64,000 bases of DNA, taken from Lamellibrachia columna (Eukaryota; Annelida; Polychaeta; Sabellida; Siboglinidae). The notes under the pieces were generated by a model that saw only the letters and a program-made list of their open reading frames with translations, did no database searches and was not told where the DNA came from. This document shows, in pieces, positions 12,471-23,926 of this stretch. The translations under genes and the position numbers were made by a program. The DNA lies in the NCBI GenBank assembly GCA_963662155.1, contig OY759262.1, positions 53,647,285-53,711,284 of the forward strand. The letters are read 5' to 3'. The first letter of the stretch is position 1. Each line of letters begins with the position of its first letter.

Positions 12471-12923
12471 GGAATACGTCCTCCGGACAAATAGACGACA
12501 TGATAAACTAAACATTACATTATACTTGTAAATACACCACAAACACAACTTCCTTAACAATCACAACACATGTACTGTTGGTGTCAACATGATTGTCAAG
12601 ATTATCAAATTTAGGTCCTGCTACAGCAACACCTGAACACTATTGTTTTTGCTGCACCATAATTGTTTCTGCTTGGAAATATATATGTCACTTTTAACAA
12701 ACAACAGCTATTCATTAATTAAGTTTGAAGGGTGATGTAATCAGTAAATTCTGAATTGAATTAGAATTGATCCAAAAAAATGTCTTTGGAATTGAATTGA
12801 TCAAAATAAAAACACATTGAATTGAAGTCTGCAAAGTACACTGCTCTCTCGCTGTTACCAAATATAGTAACAGATGGTATAAGATGCAAAGACTTTTTTT
12901 TAACCTTGCAGTGATGTGTGTAA
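12471..12923. other. Interior of insertion, unassigned
   Basis: No gene seen. Bases 12,745-12,830 contain repeated AATTGAATTGATC-like words. Confidence 0.35.
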
Positions 12924-13808
12924 TGTAATATTGACCCCAGGTCTGGATGTAGTGTAAGTGTTGTACCAGTTCTTCTTCAAGCTAAATGTGTTGCAGTTGT
13001 AACTGTTCCATCCTCCTATGTTGTTACAGTTGTAAATGTTCCATCCTCATGTGTTGTTACAGTTGTTACTGTTCCCTTCTCCTATGATGTTACAGTTGTA
13101 ACTGTTCCCTCCTCCTATGTTGTTACAGCTGTAACTGTTCACTCCTCCTATGTTGTTACAGTTGCAACTGTTCCCTCCTCCTATGTTGTTACGTTCGTAA
13201 ATGTTCTCTCATCCTATGTTGTTACAGTTGTAACTGTTCCCTCCTCCTATGTTGTTACATTTGTAACTGTTCCCTCCTGCTATGCTGTTACAATTGTAAC
13301 TGTTCCCTCCTCCTATGTTGTTACAGTTGTAACTGTTCCCTCCTCATATGTTGTTACAGTTGTAAATGTTCCCTTCTCATATGCTGTTACAGGTGTAACT
13401 GTTCCCTCCTCATATGTTGTTACAGTTGTAAATGTTCCCTCCTCCTATGTTGTTACAATTGTAAATGTTCCCTCCTCATATGTTGTTACAGTTGTAACTG
13501 TTCCCTATTCCTATGTTGTTACAGTTGTAACTGTTCATTCCTCCTATGTTGTTACAGTTGTAACTGTTCCCTCCTCATATGTTGTTACAGTTGTAACTGT
13601 TCCCTCCTCATATGTTGTTACATTTGTAACTGTTCCCTCCTCCTATGTTGCCTCTGATGTCTTCCACCATCTTGGTGTGCAGGAATCACAGCCATTGTTT
13701 CAGGGTGCACTCAACATCTCTATTGTTTGCATCCCAAGTGCAGACCGGTGTTCCGACGCACTGCACCTGTTGAAAATGTTAACATATTTGAAATATCTAC
13801 CATTTTAA
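12924..13808 (+). repeat. 33-bp minisatellite (~20 units) with an uninterrupted 294-codon open frame
   Basis: From about 12,980 to 13,650 a 33-bp unit repeats roughly 20 times and encodes the 11-residue unit YVVTVVTVPSS. The plus-strand frame is open from 12,924 (just after a TAA) to the TAA at 13,806, and includes about 50 non-repeat codons after the array. There is no in-frame ATG before the array, so it would need an upstream exon to be translated. Substitutions among units are both silent (TCC/TCA) and replacing (ACT/AAT, CCC/CAC). Each unit contains the inverted pair ACAGTT-GT-AACTGT. Because the unit length is a multiple of three and its consensus lacks stops, an open frame could arise by chance. 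I call it a minisatellite of unknown coding status. Confidence 0.85.
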
Positions 13809-14419
13809 AGACAAATGCAGAGTAAAATGGTGAACAAAAATATGCATCCAAAAATAGTGTATTTCTGTTCAATGTGGGGTATATATTACATTTCCATAGA
13901 ACAAATAAAATAAGTAAAATGCTATCAAACTAACTAAACTATATATATTAAATACATGCTTACGAATATTTTAAGCACATTCTATAGAGTCAAATGTAGA
14001 TGTTGCTCTTCACCAACATCTCAAGCCTCAAACATAATAACTTCTACAATTCCTCCAACCTCCACAAGACCGCCAGGACTGGATAAATCGGTTACAAAAT
14101 TGACAACATCGTTATGATCCCGTCTACATTTTGATCTCTATGAAAAAAAATATTTCATAGCATCCGTATTAACTAAAATCTACAGAAAAAAACCCAGATA
14201 AACATGTTTTGCTCTTTTGAATGACCACTTCGAAGTCTCTATTATAGCTCGCCCAACAATAAACTCAATTAAAAATCAATAACCCGTATATGCTTTATGG
14301 TACTAATCTGTTATGAAATACAACCTTTATGTGACAATCGCTATATTTTACTATAATAAAGCATTACCTCAAATTGCTATTTACAAATAACGTTTTCTCT
14401 GCTTGGTACATTTAACGGT
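13809..14419. other. Interior of insertion, unassigned
   Basis: AT-rich sequence with no supported gene, RNA or repeat. Confidence 0.35.
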
Positions 14420-14656
14420 TTAACGATATAACAATTTGCCGCCCGAATGGGTGACTAAACCGCCAATTCTCTTACATACCGCATTTCTGACAGTTTTCTC
14501 CCACGCTGTATCGCTACGTATACGTGGTATCCCCGGTTGGCGAGCCGCTCTTCGGATTACATGATTAATCGTATGTTGGATGTCGTTGGCAAAACGATGG
14601 CGAAAGGTTACCATGCAGATCGCGACGGTGGCGACTATTTCACAACGGATGAGCAT
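14420..14656 (-). CDS. Small unidentified ORF near the right end of the TA-flanked insertion
   Basis: A 78-codon minus-strand frame begins at ATG 14,656. It is basic (Arg-rich in the middle, ending GGKLLYR) and matches no family I recognise. Its place next to the right inverted end, and a base composition less AT-rich than its surroundings, suggest it may belong to the transposon rather than the host. It may equally be a chance frame. Confidence 0.2.
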   Translation of the reverse strand: MLIRCEIVATVAICMVTFRHRFANDIQHTINHVIRRAARQPGIPRIRSDTAWEKTVRNAVCKRIGGLVTHSGGKLLYR

Positions 14657-14848
14657 ATAAGAGATTCTTCGCTAGGTGTCGCTACGATGTTTTAATAGTT
14701 GGCGTAATGTAGGCATGACGTCGCCGCGTTGCTGTCTGCCCACTACAAGTTTCCACCGTTGGCCCAACGTTGACATTAGGTCAACATGCAGACCGCGACC
14801 GTCGCGAGCTTATTACAATGTTGGCCCAACCAAGCTGTGCTAGCTGGG

Positions 14849-15205
14849 TATATATTAAGGCACATGATTTCACAGTTGTTAATTTGAATTATAATCCCAC
14901 ATAACCTCACGTGATTGCATTTAAGCTCTTTCACTGCATATTTAAGTGATAATTTCCACAGGATTGCACATCCGCCGTATGGGTGTCCTTCCCTGGCAAT
15001 ACATTCATCCATAGAACTCTTACCATTAATTGCCATACCGTCACCTAATTTGCACATCTTGTTTAATTCGTTTTTATATAGACAATGCTCTTGTATAAGT
15101 AACACATCACATTCTTTACTAATATTGTATATAAAATCAAATATCGGACCTCTGCTCTAACATGTTTACAGTTATAACTAATAATAGACAGTGGCTGTAT
15201 ACGGT
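14849..15205 (-). mobile_element. LINE ORF2 endonuclease N-terminus (5' half of the element at 7,015-9,802)
   Basis: The minus strand from 15,203 reads IQPLSIISYNCKHVRAEV (the N-containing first endonuclease motif). After a shift it continues LLIQEHCLYKNELNKM (catalytic-Glu motif QEH) and HPYGGCAILWK, and ends at MCLNIY against the TA-flanked insertion. The remainder of the same domain begins at 9,800. The order and the exact frame continuity link the two halves. Confidence 0.75.
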
Positions 15206-15322
15206 TAGTCGGTGGAGCATTGAACGTTATTGCAAAGATTCACACAGTGATACAACATCCTTATTCCTGATGGATTCACTCTTTGTTTTAAAATACCATC
15301 TCCTTACATTCCAGCCGTTGGG

Positions 15323-16366
15323 CTAGAGTAGAGGGTCTTTCACTTTGATTAAGTCATCCACAGAGATTGTTAATTTGAAGGAGTTCAGTTTTGCATTGTC
15401 ACTGCTGGCTTTTGTTAGTTTACGGAAATAAACTCCTTTTCGTGTGATGTATTCACCGACTTCACTGACCCCGTCCGATTTATGAACTCGGTATATAAAG
15501 AAGTCTATGTCGGTAGGAGGCACCATGGTAACTCCTGCAGCATCGATCCCCTGGCTAACGATGGTTCCTCGCATCTGCGTGTTCCGCGGTTGTTTACTAC
15601 GGTTTTCTTTCTGCGACTGCTTTTTCTGCTTTCGTCTCTGGTCTGATGGGATCACAAACGTATCATGTAACTGCTGCGTCGTGCTGTCGATACGCGGCAG
15701 TACAGGTATTGGCTGCGCTTCGCGGTTCGCTTCCTGTTTTCGTTCACACTGATCATTGTCGTTGCCATCCGGCGTCCCGTCACGGTTAGTGACAACTGTC
15801 TTATGTAGTGGCCGAGTGCTGGAGCCACCAGCAACAACCTCTACCAGTGATGGGTACTTCGCATTATGATAATTGGTTTTAACCAATATCTGCTGTATCA
15901 GTTGTCCTTGTAATTTAGAGTCAGTTTCCAATGCAGAGATCTTCTGGCTGTTAGCGGTGCCATCAAGAGAGTCCACGAGCACGTTAAGCTTACCCTCGAG
16001 GTCTGCCAGTTTCTCTGCGAGAGTCAACTCATTTACTCCCTCCGGATGACTTTTTGGAATTAGCTCCAGTCCTGCGCTACACACTGTAGCTTGATACCAT
16101 TCTTGATTAGGCTTCCAATACCTCTCAGAATGTCGTCACTCATGGCCTCTCTGTCGGTTCTAGTACACGATGTTAGTCTCATTTGCATAGGTTCTAACAA
16201 GTTAGAATCTTCAAAATGTGACCACAACAAACACTTCGCCTCACTCAGTGTGTCACTAGTATAGAATGCCGCCATCACTTTTACGATGCTGTCTCTGCTG
16301 GCACAGTCTCTGTGGTATTGGGCATACATATATCCAACCAGATAATACACTGCAGCCTCTTTCTGA
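15323..16366 (-). mobile_element. LINE ORF1 (N-terminal segment, coiled-coil and RRM-like C-terminus)
   Basis: An N-terminal segment (EAAVYYLVGYMYAQY, then IVKVMAAFYTSDTLSEAKCL) runs from 16,366 to about 16,075 on minus. After a one-base shift, a 253-codon frame from 16,084 to 15,323 contains a short heptad-like stretch (LAEKLADLEGKLNVLVDSL). A basic Lys/Gln-rich linker follows, then an RRM-like domain ending NAKLNSFKLTISVDDLIKV. This layout fits ORF1 RNA-binding proteins of CR1/L2-type LINEs in invertebrates. It lies directly upstream of the ORF2 endonuclease. The single frame break near 16,080 is the only visible damage, so this part is much better preserved than the RT. Confidence 0.75.
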
Positions 16367-16385
16367 GAATCCTATGTTAAGCATT

Positions 16386-17119
16386 CGCTTGTATTTAGGG
16401 AGTAATATTACCTCGGGTATAATACTACGGTACATGCGGAAACTGACGGAGACACGAGGGAACAGACAGACATATTCACAAAATGCTTTATTGTACATAT
16501 ATAGAATGTTGCAGTGAGGCAGTGACGGGAAAGTGCGATCACACACACATTCATATGTCAACAACAAATGCGTTAACCCAGACAAAGATTCACAGCTGCA
16601 AACCTGTGTTTTCTGTCGAAACTTTTACAATTTCGTTTAATCCATATTGTCTTAGTTCATGAAGCTGTATAAATGAGTACCATGCTATAGACAATGGTGG
16701 ATATGTGAACATACAATATTCGCATAGTAATTGCAGTGTGATTCAATGCTTCCCAAAAAAGTTGAGTTGGCGATGGAATGAACAGGTCTATGAGGGGGTA
16801 AAGCGCTTTGAGCGATCCTACGCACTGGATATCGTGCTATAAAAGAACGTACCTTTCACATTACTTGGGTTTACGTCAATCAATCCCATAAATCCCATAA
16901 ATGTATTTTAAGGGAACACCCTACTCCTGCATGGGTGTAATAACATATAATTACTCATCCTCATTATTTTAAACTTAAAATAATGGTAACAATCACGTTT
17001 CTATCAAAACTAATTGTTAAGCCAAACTACTTAATTGCACCATTTGATTGCTGCTTTTTGTTAGAATACATTTATCTAAATTATACATATATGGCAACTG
17101 ATAGAGAAGCACTGGGAAT
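16386..17119. other. Unassigned sequence upstream of the LINE 5' end
   Basis: No gene seen. A word CGGAGACACGAGGGAACAGA (near 16,446) recurs with changes near 24,088, so part of this may be a dispersed repeat or LINE leader. Confidence 0.35.
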
Positions 17120-17810
17120 ATAACATAGCAATTCGTTGATCTGGAGGAAGCCTTTGATATTGTTCAAATAGAGAAACTGTGGAAGGTAATGGAAATGTAA
17201 GATGTACCGCCAGATCTGAAACAAGCAATTGTCAGCTCGTATACAACCCGCCATTGAACAGTTGTGGTGGGCCATGGAGAGGGCCAATGGTTTGATACGG
17301 GGCGATATATGTACCGACTGATGAAAGCCAGACAGATTATACAAACTCCATTTTAAGAACTATTCTCCTTCTTGGTAGTGAATGTTTGACCTAAACAAAG
17401 ATACTTGAATATAGAATCACTGCAAGTAACATACATGACAGTCATACGAATGATACAAATGTGTCAGCGGAATGATCATCGGGACATGGAGAGCAGATCA
17501 CCCCAGTTGCATAAATGATAAAGAAGAATACATTGATAGCGTGTGGTCATATAATGAGAGGAAAAGGTAAGATAATTTTGTCATAAAAGTGACACTAAGC
17601 ATGAAAATGACTGGAAAGAGACAGATAGAAAGGCCCATGTCTCAACGGCTCAACAACGTCAGTAGCCACCTACAGGAAAATAACTCAAGCCTCAAGGTTG
17701 TATACAGAACAGCACAGTACAAGAACCGTAAAGAATGGATGACGTTGATTTCAGCCACACTGACACGAGTACTAGTGTACTGTTCAGTGCAACAATCCCA
17801 TAAGTGAACT
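17120..17810 (+). mobile_element. LINE remnant, RT motif A to C-terminus, heavily decayed
   Basis: On plus, 17,135-17,240 gives VDLEEAFDIVQIEKLWKVME followed by a stop and PPDLKQAIVSSY, the motif-A region of a LINE RT. The C-terminal tail appears at 17,580-17,800 as VTLSMKMTGKRQ, then SSLKVVYRTAQ and KEWMTLISATL, a typical LINE ending. The middle, including the YADD box, is mostly deleted. It is dead. Confidence 0.6.
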
Positions 17811-18011
17811 TTCTGTATATATGTTGGTTTAGTTATATTTTCGACAATAGATGTCACTACTTACTAATGCAGTAGCAATTGAATCGATGGATAGCACCTA
17901 CGGCCTCGTGTTACTATGCTATACTTGTTCACATAGCGTTCTGAATCGTATGCTTTCCAACGAATTCATTAAAACTATTTCGGAGAATATTCAGCTGTCT
18001 TGTTCTCTTTT

Positions 18012-18211
18012 CAATGTATGGTGAATACTATGCAGTGCCCGCTGGAGTGTAGACGTAATGTAGGCAGTGTGTCACCTGTCAGCTGTACCTCTTATACCAT
18101 GACGATGTGCACAATGTATGGTGAATACTATGCAGTGCCCGCTGGAGTGTAGACGTAATGTAGGCAGTGTGTCACCTGTCAGCTGTACCTCTTATACCAT
18201 GACGATGTGCA
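18012..18211. repeat. Perfect 100-bp tandem duplication
   Basis: Bases 18,012-18,111 and 18,112-18,211 are identical in all 100 positions by direct reading, which indicates a very recent duplication or an assembly duplication. There is no coding content. Confidence 0.95.
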
Positions 18212-18326
18212 CAGTTCTGCAATTGTATAATTAACTTACTCACGTTTGTGTAATAATATCATGTATCAGCTACCTTTTTGCATGGCATTCAACATGATTG
18301 TCTCCACTGTGCTGATTAAGTGTGGA

Positions 18327-18486
<160 letters not shown>

Positions 18487-18489
18487 CTT

Positions 18490-19153
<664 letters not shown>

Positions 19154-19479
19154 GTTTTATTCGACAACGCAACTGTGTGCAATAAAAAAAATCTTAAATG
19201 GGAATACACGCCATAGATAACCCAGATAGACAGTCAACACATGCATAAACAATGCTGAATGTGTTTCGTAGCTTAACGGCTACACGGCACCACTTATACG
19301 GTCGATTTGGAGTATGAAGGAAAGTGTGCGTACGTCCGTGCATACATACGCATACATACATTAACACTAACATCCTAGTCAAATATGTAAGAACGTCACC
19401 TTACGTAATGTGCTGAAATAATTAAAACAGCTCTGAAGAAAACTGAAACCAACACTATGCTTATCATCTCCATTCACAT

Positions 19480-19485
19480 TTTATT
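19480..19485 (-). terminator. Candidate poly(A) signal for the VCBS-repeat gene
   Basis: TTTATT on plus is AATAAA on minus, about 400 bases after the stop codon at 19,883. It is the first canonical hexamer I noticed downstream. The cleavage site is not known. Confidence 0.35.
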
Positions 19486-19882
19486 AACGCAAATCTGGAT
19501 AATGTCCAACAGACATCCGTACACATTGCTGATGTATGACAGTTTATCTCAAGAATATTCTAGTACTCAATCGCACCATCACAACGCATTGATTAGGTAC
19601 GTATTGATGCCTTATACCTTACCCCTGTCATCATAAGTTAAGAAACAATTGCGATATTCCAATTCACGTTTTAGTATTCGAAAACCCTAGTGATATTTGT
19701 GAGCAGATGTAATTATTATGTAATTAACATGTAATTATGTTAGCATGACCTTGACGAAAAAGTTTTCACATTCAACCAGTGCCCATAATTAAGCAGTTAG
19801 CGATATCATCAGAGGAACCGGTGTGTTTAATTGTAAGCAAAGCGTAAAATTATCTGGTGAAGCATTAACCATTGGACCGTGT

Positions 19883-20865
19883 TTAGGAAAACGCAATCGA
19901 ATATTTTCCAGTGGCTTTGTCAATGCAGACTAAACTGCCGCAGTGACCAGGCTTGAGTCGGCCGACAAGCAGCATCTCCGTCGACTTGTTACACCAAGAC
20001 CTGACTCGTCTCCACTGACGGAAGATTTCGAAGCCACCACCGTTGTACGGAAAGCGAACGCTAATTGGCTCCGAGGACGGATTCTTGCAGTGACACACCA
20101 GGTCGTCTTTCCTGTCTTTGCTGGCTGAAGCAACGGACAATGTGCAGCCTGTGGCGAGACACCAGCCCATGTTGTCTGCTTCATCGGTGCTCACGAACGA
20201 TCCGCCCGTCTTTGCGTATGCTATGAGCGTGTTGCCCTTTACGGTGTCATCATAGCAATACATGTCGTCTCTGCGGTCTCCGTTGAAGTCGCCCACGAAC
20301 AGTTTCCCGGTCAAGGTGTAGCACCACTTCATGCTCCTGTACCAGATTAGGGCTTTCTGGAAGTTGCCGCTAGCCGTAGAGTATGCGATCCACTTCCGAC
20401 CAAGCTTACCGTCGTGGCATAACATGTCAGATTTACCGTCCCCGTTGAAGTCGCCGATGAACAGTTGACATCCACTGCACCTGCAGAACATCTTGGCTTT
20501 GTACCACCCTGTCTTACTAAAGTGTCCCTTACCGTCAGCGTACGCGATAAACACGTGACCATTCGTGTCGTGACAGAGCATATCATCTCTAGAATCACCA
20601 TTGAAGTCTCCGATGTAGAGAGAGGCTCCATTATGGAGACACCATCCCATGTTTTTTTTCCAGCCGATACCGGAGTAACCCTGATTGGAGCCATAATAAA
20701 TCCATTTCTTTCCTGAATGTGAATCATGACACATAATGTCCATCCGACCGTCGCCATTGAAGTCTCCCTTCAGTATGTATTCGTACGACTGTTTGCAGAA
20801 ATTCGGTAAGGTCTTAATCGCACCTGGATTGTCAAACCAAGTCTTGGTCGACTCACATTTCGGAC
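19883..20865 (-). CDS. Secreted FG-GAP/VCBS-repeat protein, exon 3 (repeat domain and stop)
   Basis: The exon starts after acceptor TTGCAG (20,866-20,871) in phase 1 and ends at TAA 19,883. With exon 2 it gives a 350-residue protein. Six repeats of 52-55 residues begin near residues 57, 109, 161, 215, 269 and 324. Repeats 1-4 have the loop GDFNGD-x-x-x-D followed by a CHD or CYD triplet, the Dx[ND]xDxxxD calcium loop of FG-GAP/VCBS proteins. Repeats 5 and 6 have lost the acidic loop residues. Conserved MGWC and CHD cysteines suggest disulfides. Such repeats fold as beta-propeller blades in related proteins. With a signal peptide and no membrane segment, the protein is probably extracellular (inference). 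All six repeats lie on one uninterrupted exon, which is unusual for a metazoan repeat protein. Ligand and role are unknown. Confidence 0.85.
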
Positions 20866-20936
20866 CTGCAACAGCGTAACGGCTTAACTCTTACACGACC
20901 TCAACTTATTCCGAACTATCATTCAGAATATCATTA

Positions 20937-21485
20937 AATCCTGATTAAACGAAACAACAGGCATGGTTTGGAGGCTGTGTGTCTAAAGCAGTTAAAAACC
21001 ACGAAACGTTTGCAACTACAGTCAATAGTATAATGTCAGTGGTTTACTTTGACAAGGGCTTCCAACAGACGCCTGGATATTCTAGGAAATCGATGCAGCT
21101 AGTCTTCCGTTGTGACGCGTTAAGTGTTATCGATCGAAATCGAAGGGCCGACTGGTATACACAGGAGCAACACAAACTTGATAAAGTTCAATAAAACGAG
21201 CTGCTAAGTCAGAAGGGATAAGTTTAGTAACCAAAGGCCAAAACACAGAGTATAAGTTGAACTTAGACGCGAACAGTATGGTCACACACTATTGGTAAGT
21301 ATAAGACTAGGTGTTTACAAATAAATTTTCATTTAGTGAGCGAATATTGCCGGACTACAAGCACTAGAGACATAGGGTTATTCTACAGAATGGCGCGGCC
21401 AATGGAAATATGATGCTGCATGTTCAGCACAGTTTCTTTGTAAACCACTGACGTTATATTCTTGATTGTAGTTGTAATCAGGATT
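20937..21485. mobile_element. Putative MITE in the intron of the VCBS-repeat gene
   Basis: The left arm at 20,937-21,047 and the right arm at 21,440-21,485 are inverted copies of each other (AATCCTGATTA ... GTCAGTGGTTTAC). A ~65-bp insertion splits the left arm. The spacer of about 390 bp has no coding potential. A TTAA-like flank is possible but not clear, so the family is unassigned. Confidence 0.5.
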
Positions 21486-21499
21486 GTGTTATTTAAACT

Positions 21500-22220
21500 A
21501 ATAAAACAACATATTTACATGTAGATTAACAATAATCATAATTCGTTTTAAAACATCCCCGGGTACAGCACCAAAACCTCCCAACCCCGTATTGGTTCAT
21601 AGCAGCCAGCCAGCCAGCCAGCTGACTTTGTTTTTAATGCTGCCTTCCATCTAATTATGAACTAATTTCAAATCTCGAATAGAATGAGATGCGACAACGA
21701 GGCAACAACGTGCCGTCGCCATTTTGGAATATACATGTTTGTGCCCCGCCCTGTTGTTGTACGTTGTATTTCGTACGGCCAGTGTACACTTAACCTTAAA
21801 ACAATATGGTTGTGATTATGTTCTAGTAAGTCGTGTATGTGCATAGGCCCTAAACCATGATTTTTTTTCCATTTAAAAGTAAATAGCACCCAGAACGGAA
21901 CAAATTATACAATCGACATCTCAATTATAGCCAAGCCGTATAACTATATTGAGCCCCACCTATGTAAATTGTAAATTAAAAAAAAAATAATCAAGATACA
22001 CCAAACCTATGCGTAATATAGTCTGCAACCCCGTAACCACATGTTCTGTTCAGACTTTTAAAAATGTATTTATTCGAGTGCGATTCTCTATATTTCTGAA
22101 TTATAAGCCACCCTGCCATTCCGATGCCACTACTTTCAGTTATACACTATAACCCTTATAATCTTACATATCATGAATAAATTTAATCATTGTTGTGTTA
22201 GATTTCTAACCAAACCTTCG
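21500..22220 (-). other. Intron 2 of the VCBS-repeat gene, remainder
   Basis: AT-rich intron sequence between the MITE and exon 2. It contains a short CAGC tetranucleotide run at 21,604-21,621 and no other recognised feature. Confidence 0.5.
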
Positions 22221-22226
22221 ACTTAC

Positions 22227-22302
22227 CGTTGAGCCCCGAGCGAACAGCCGTGAGTTGCAGGAGCACAATCATGCTGAATACGATCACTTTTGCCATGATT
22301 CT
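22227..22302 (-). CDS. Secreted FG-GAP/VCBS-repeat protein, exon 2 (start codon and signal peptide)
   Basis: ATG at 22,296 on minus begins MAKVIVFSMIVLLQLTAVRS, a Lys followed by a hydrophobic core and a small residue near the cleavage region: a classic signal peptide. The exon ends at 22,227 with AACG|GTAAGT, a consensus donor in phase 1. Joining to exon 3 gives an in-frame Gly codon. The acceptor CTTGTAG lies just before AGAATCATG. Coding length is 70 bases; 70 + 983 = 1,053, exactly 351 codons including the stop. Confidence 0.85.
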
Positions 22303-23059
22303 CTACAAGACAAGTAGTCTAAATAAAAACATAACCATGCAAAACTAAATCAAAATGACAGTGTATTATAGAACATTAGCATGACGTGGGCAAATCTTTT
22401 AAACCATTGTAGTAATTTTTTCCGACGAACATATTTAATAGCGTTAACTGTGTGGAATGGCTTAATGAGCTACATTTGTGTAAGTTGAGCTGTAGATGGC
22501 CTTATATGACAATGACGTCACGTATTTTCTTCAGCTAATCAGAGTGCATGCTGGTCCTATCAACAATTGCGTTCATCATCACATATATCTTTAATTAACC
22601 CAACCTTCAATGGAGCCTTTATTAAATGTTGGTCATTTTTATTTCTATACATATTATGGTATCATGTTTATTATGTGATTACTTTTATTCATGTGATTTG
22701 CCGGACTAGTTGGGTCAAATTCGAGACTCCTTCTAGCATACACTAATACAACCACTGTGGAAACCCAACATATCAAATATTACTTGGTGCATCCATTTGT
22801 ATCAGTTGATAACAGCAGTATGTACTACGATAGTCCTCTTCTAACACGGCTATTCCGCTGCAAAAGTGACGATTTTTAATATAAATACAGCGGTTGTGTA
22901 ACATTTACCGAGACAGGCAGTATTTGTTGAACATGTACGTTTAATTACATTACTATCTAGGTCAATATAGTGATTTTAAGCAAGTATTTCGGATGTTGTG
23001 TCGGTCGACAATCTAGCATTTAAATTTTGCTACACTATATGTTGACGTCTCATAACATC

Positions 23060-23270
23060 AATATCAGGTGGTGCCATCTTTTCTCAGAAGGTCGGCTATC
23101 AGATCTTCATATTTAATATTTCCCATCCACGCATTGATTTTGTCCGTCCATGTGGCTCTTGATCGTCCACTGCCTTTTTCACCCTCCACCATTCCAATAG
23201 ACACATAATTTTGTCTGTCCGTGTGGCTCTTTGTCTTCCCCTGCTTCTTTCACCCTTTTAAAATTATTTC
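23060..23270 (-). mobile_element. LINE 3'-terminal remnant (C-terminal tail, two partial copies)
   Basis: On minus, 23,185-23,065 reads GSGRSRATWTDKINAWMGNI followed by KYEDLIADLLRRDGTT, resembling the last residues of LINE ORF2 proteins (basic GRPxxxW, then DRDxWR-like). A second diverged copy of the same text lies at 23,205-23,260. It sits in intron 1 of the VCBS-repeat gene. Confidence 0.4.
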
Positions 23271-23495
23271 TAGTTATAGGCCTTTGGTATATAACGTGTA
23301 GACGTCATATATAATACTTAGCGGGTGTGCGGGCATATATCAGCAATGTGTCGTTCCATATATTAAGTGTAAATTCATAATTTAAATTGTCTTCGGTACA
23401 GTGACATATATAATATACTAGGTGTTGTCTCTACTGTAGTACCAGAATATGCATAAAACGAACAAATAATTTGCTATTCAAAAGTTCGTACTTAC

Positions 23496-23542
23496 CCCGA
23501 AGGTGAATGCTACACTTCTGCTACCGAGCTCTGTTGCGACTT
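23496..23542 (-). other. 5' non-coding exon 1 of the VCBS-repeat gene (approximate start)
   Basis: A donor TCGG|GGTAAGTAC on minus at 23,495 lies about 45 bases downstream of the expected TATA-directed start. It would join to the acceptor before the ATG exon. The 5' limit is placed about 30 bases downstream of the TATA box and is inferred. Confidence 0.55.
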
Positions 23543-23566
23543 GAACATTTCCTAAACATGTGCCGA

Positions 23567-23573
23567 ATTTATA
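23567..23573 (-). promoter_or_regulatory. TATA box (TATAAAT) of the VCBS-repeat gene
   Basis: TATAAAT on minus, at the correct distance upstream of the non-coding exon and its consensus donor. No other promoter element is claimed. Confidence 0.55.
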
Positions 23574-23926
23574 CTCTCTTCACCATTGTTCTGAAGCGTA
23601 TAAATCTCTCAGCGAAGCAATTCACCTCGCCCAAGGTTGTCACGTGTTTAACGAATACGTGCTTATTTACACGTTGCGGCAAGGGTGTCTCATTCGGAAC
23701 GTAGGTAATCATTAATCGCTGTCGACGTCTCCGTCACGGCCACCACGCACGTCCGTGTCTCACAATTGCCACTGACGTTCGGTGGGAGTGAGTGTTTTTA
23801 TGCAAATATAATTGGCATAACAGATACACCCCTAATTGTTCAGTAGGCGTGGTGTTTGATGGAACATAAGGTTCACTCAATGTAGCTGAATTTCTGGAAG
23901 TTCAGATTATAAAATGTAGGAACCAT

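Larger units (their letters stand above)
9803..14848. mobile_element. 5,046-bp insertion with CCCA-type terminal inverted repeats and TA target duplication
   Basis: The left end reads CCCATCTAGCACAG (9,803) and the right end is its inverted match CTGTGCTAGCTGGG (ending 14,848), 13 of 14 bases. Both ends are flanked by TA (9,801-9,802 and 14,849-14,850). Subterminal copies of TTGGCCCAACGTTG-like palindromic words occur at both ends (9,840-9,865 and 14,755-14,830). With the element and one TA removed, the interrupted LINE endonuclease becomes continuous and in frame (MCLNIY joined to MPYDGW), which is strong evidence for insertion. No transposase is recognised. The interior holds other LINE fragments and a minisatellite, so it is probably a non-autonomous DNA transposon enlarged by later insertions. 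The superfamily is undetermined. Confidence 0.75.

Noticed and set aside
13640..13808. Possible hAT transposase C-terminus after the 33-bp array
   Set aside because: The conserved hAT dimerisation motif could not be read convincingly.
19930..20757. Other-frame ORFs in the VCBS-repeat exon
   Set aside because: Shadows; only one frame gives the repeat motifs, signal peptide junction and correct phase.
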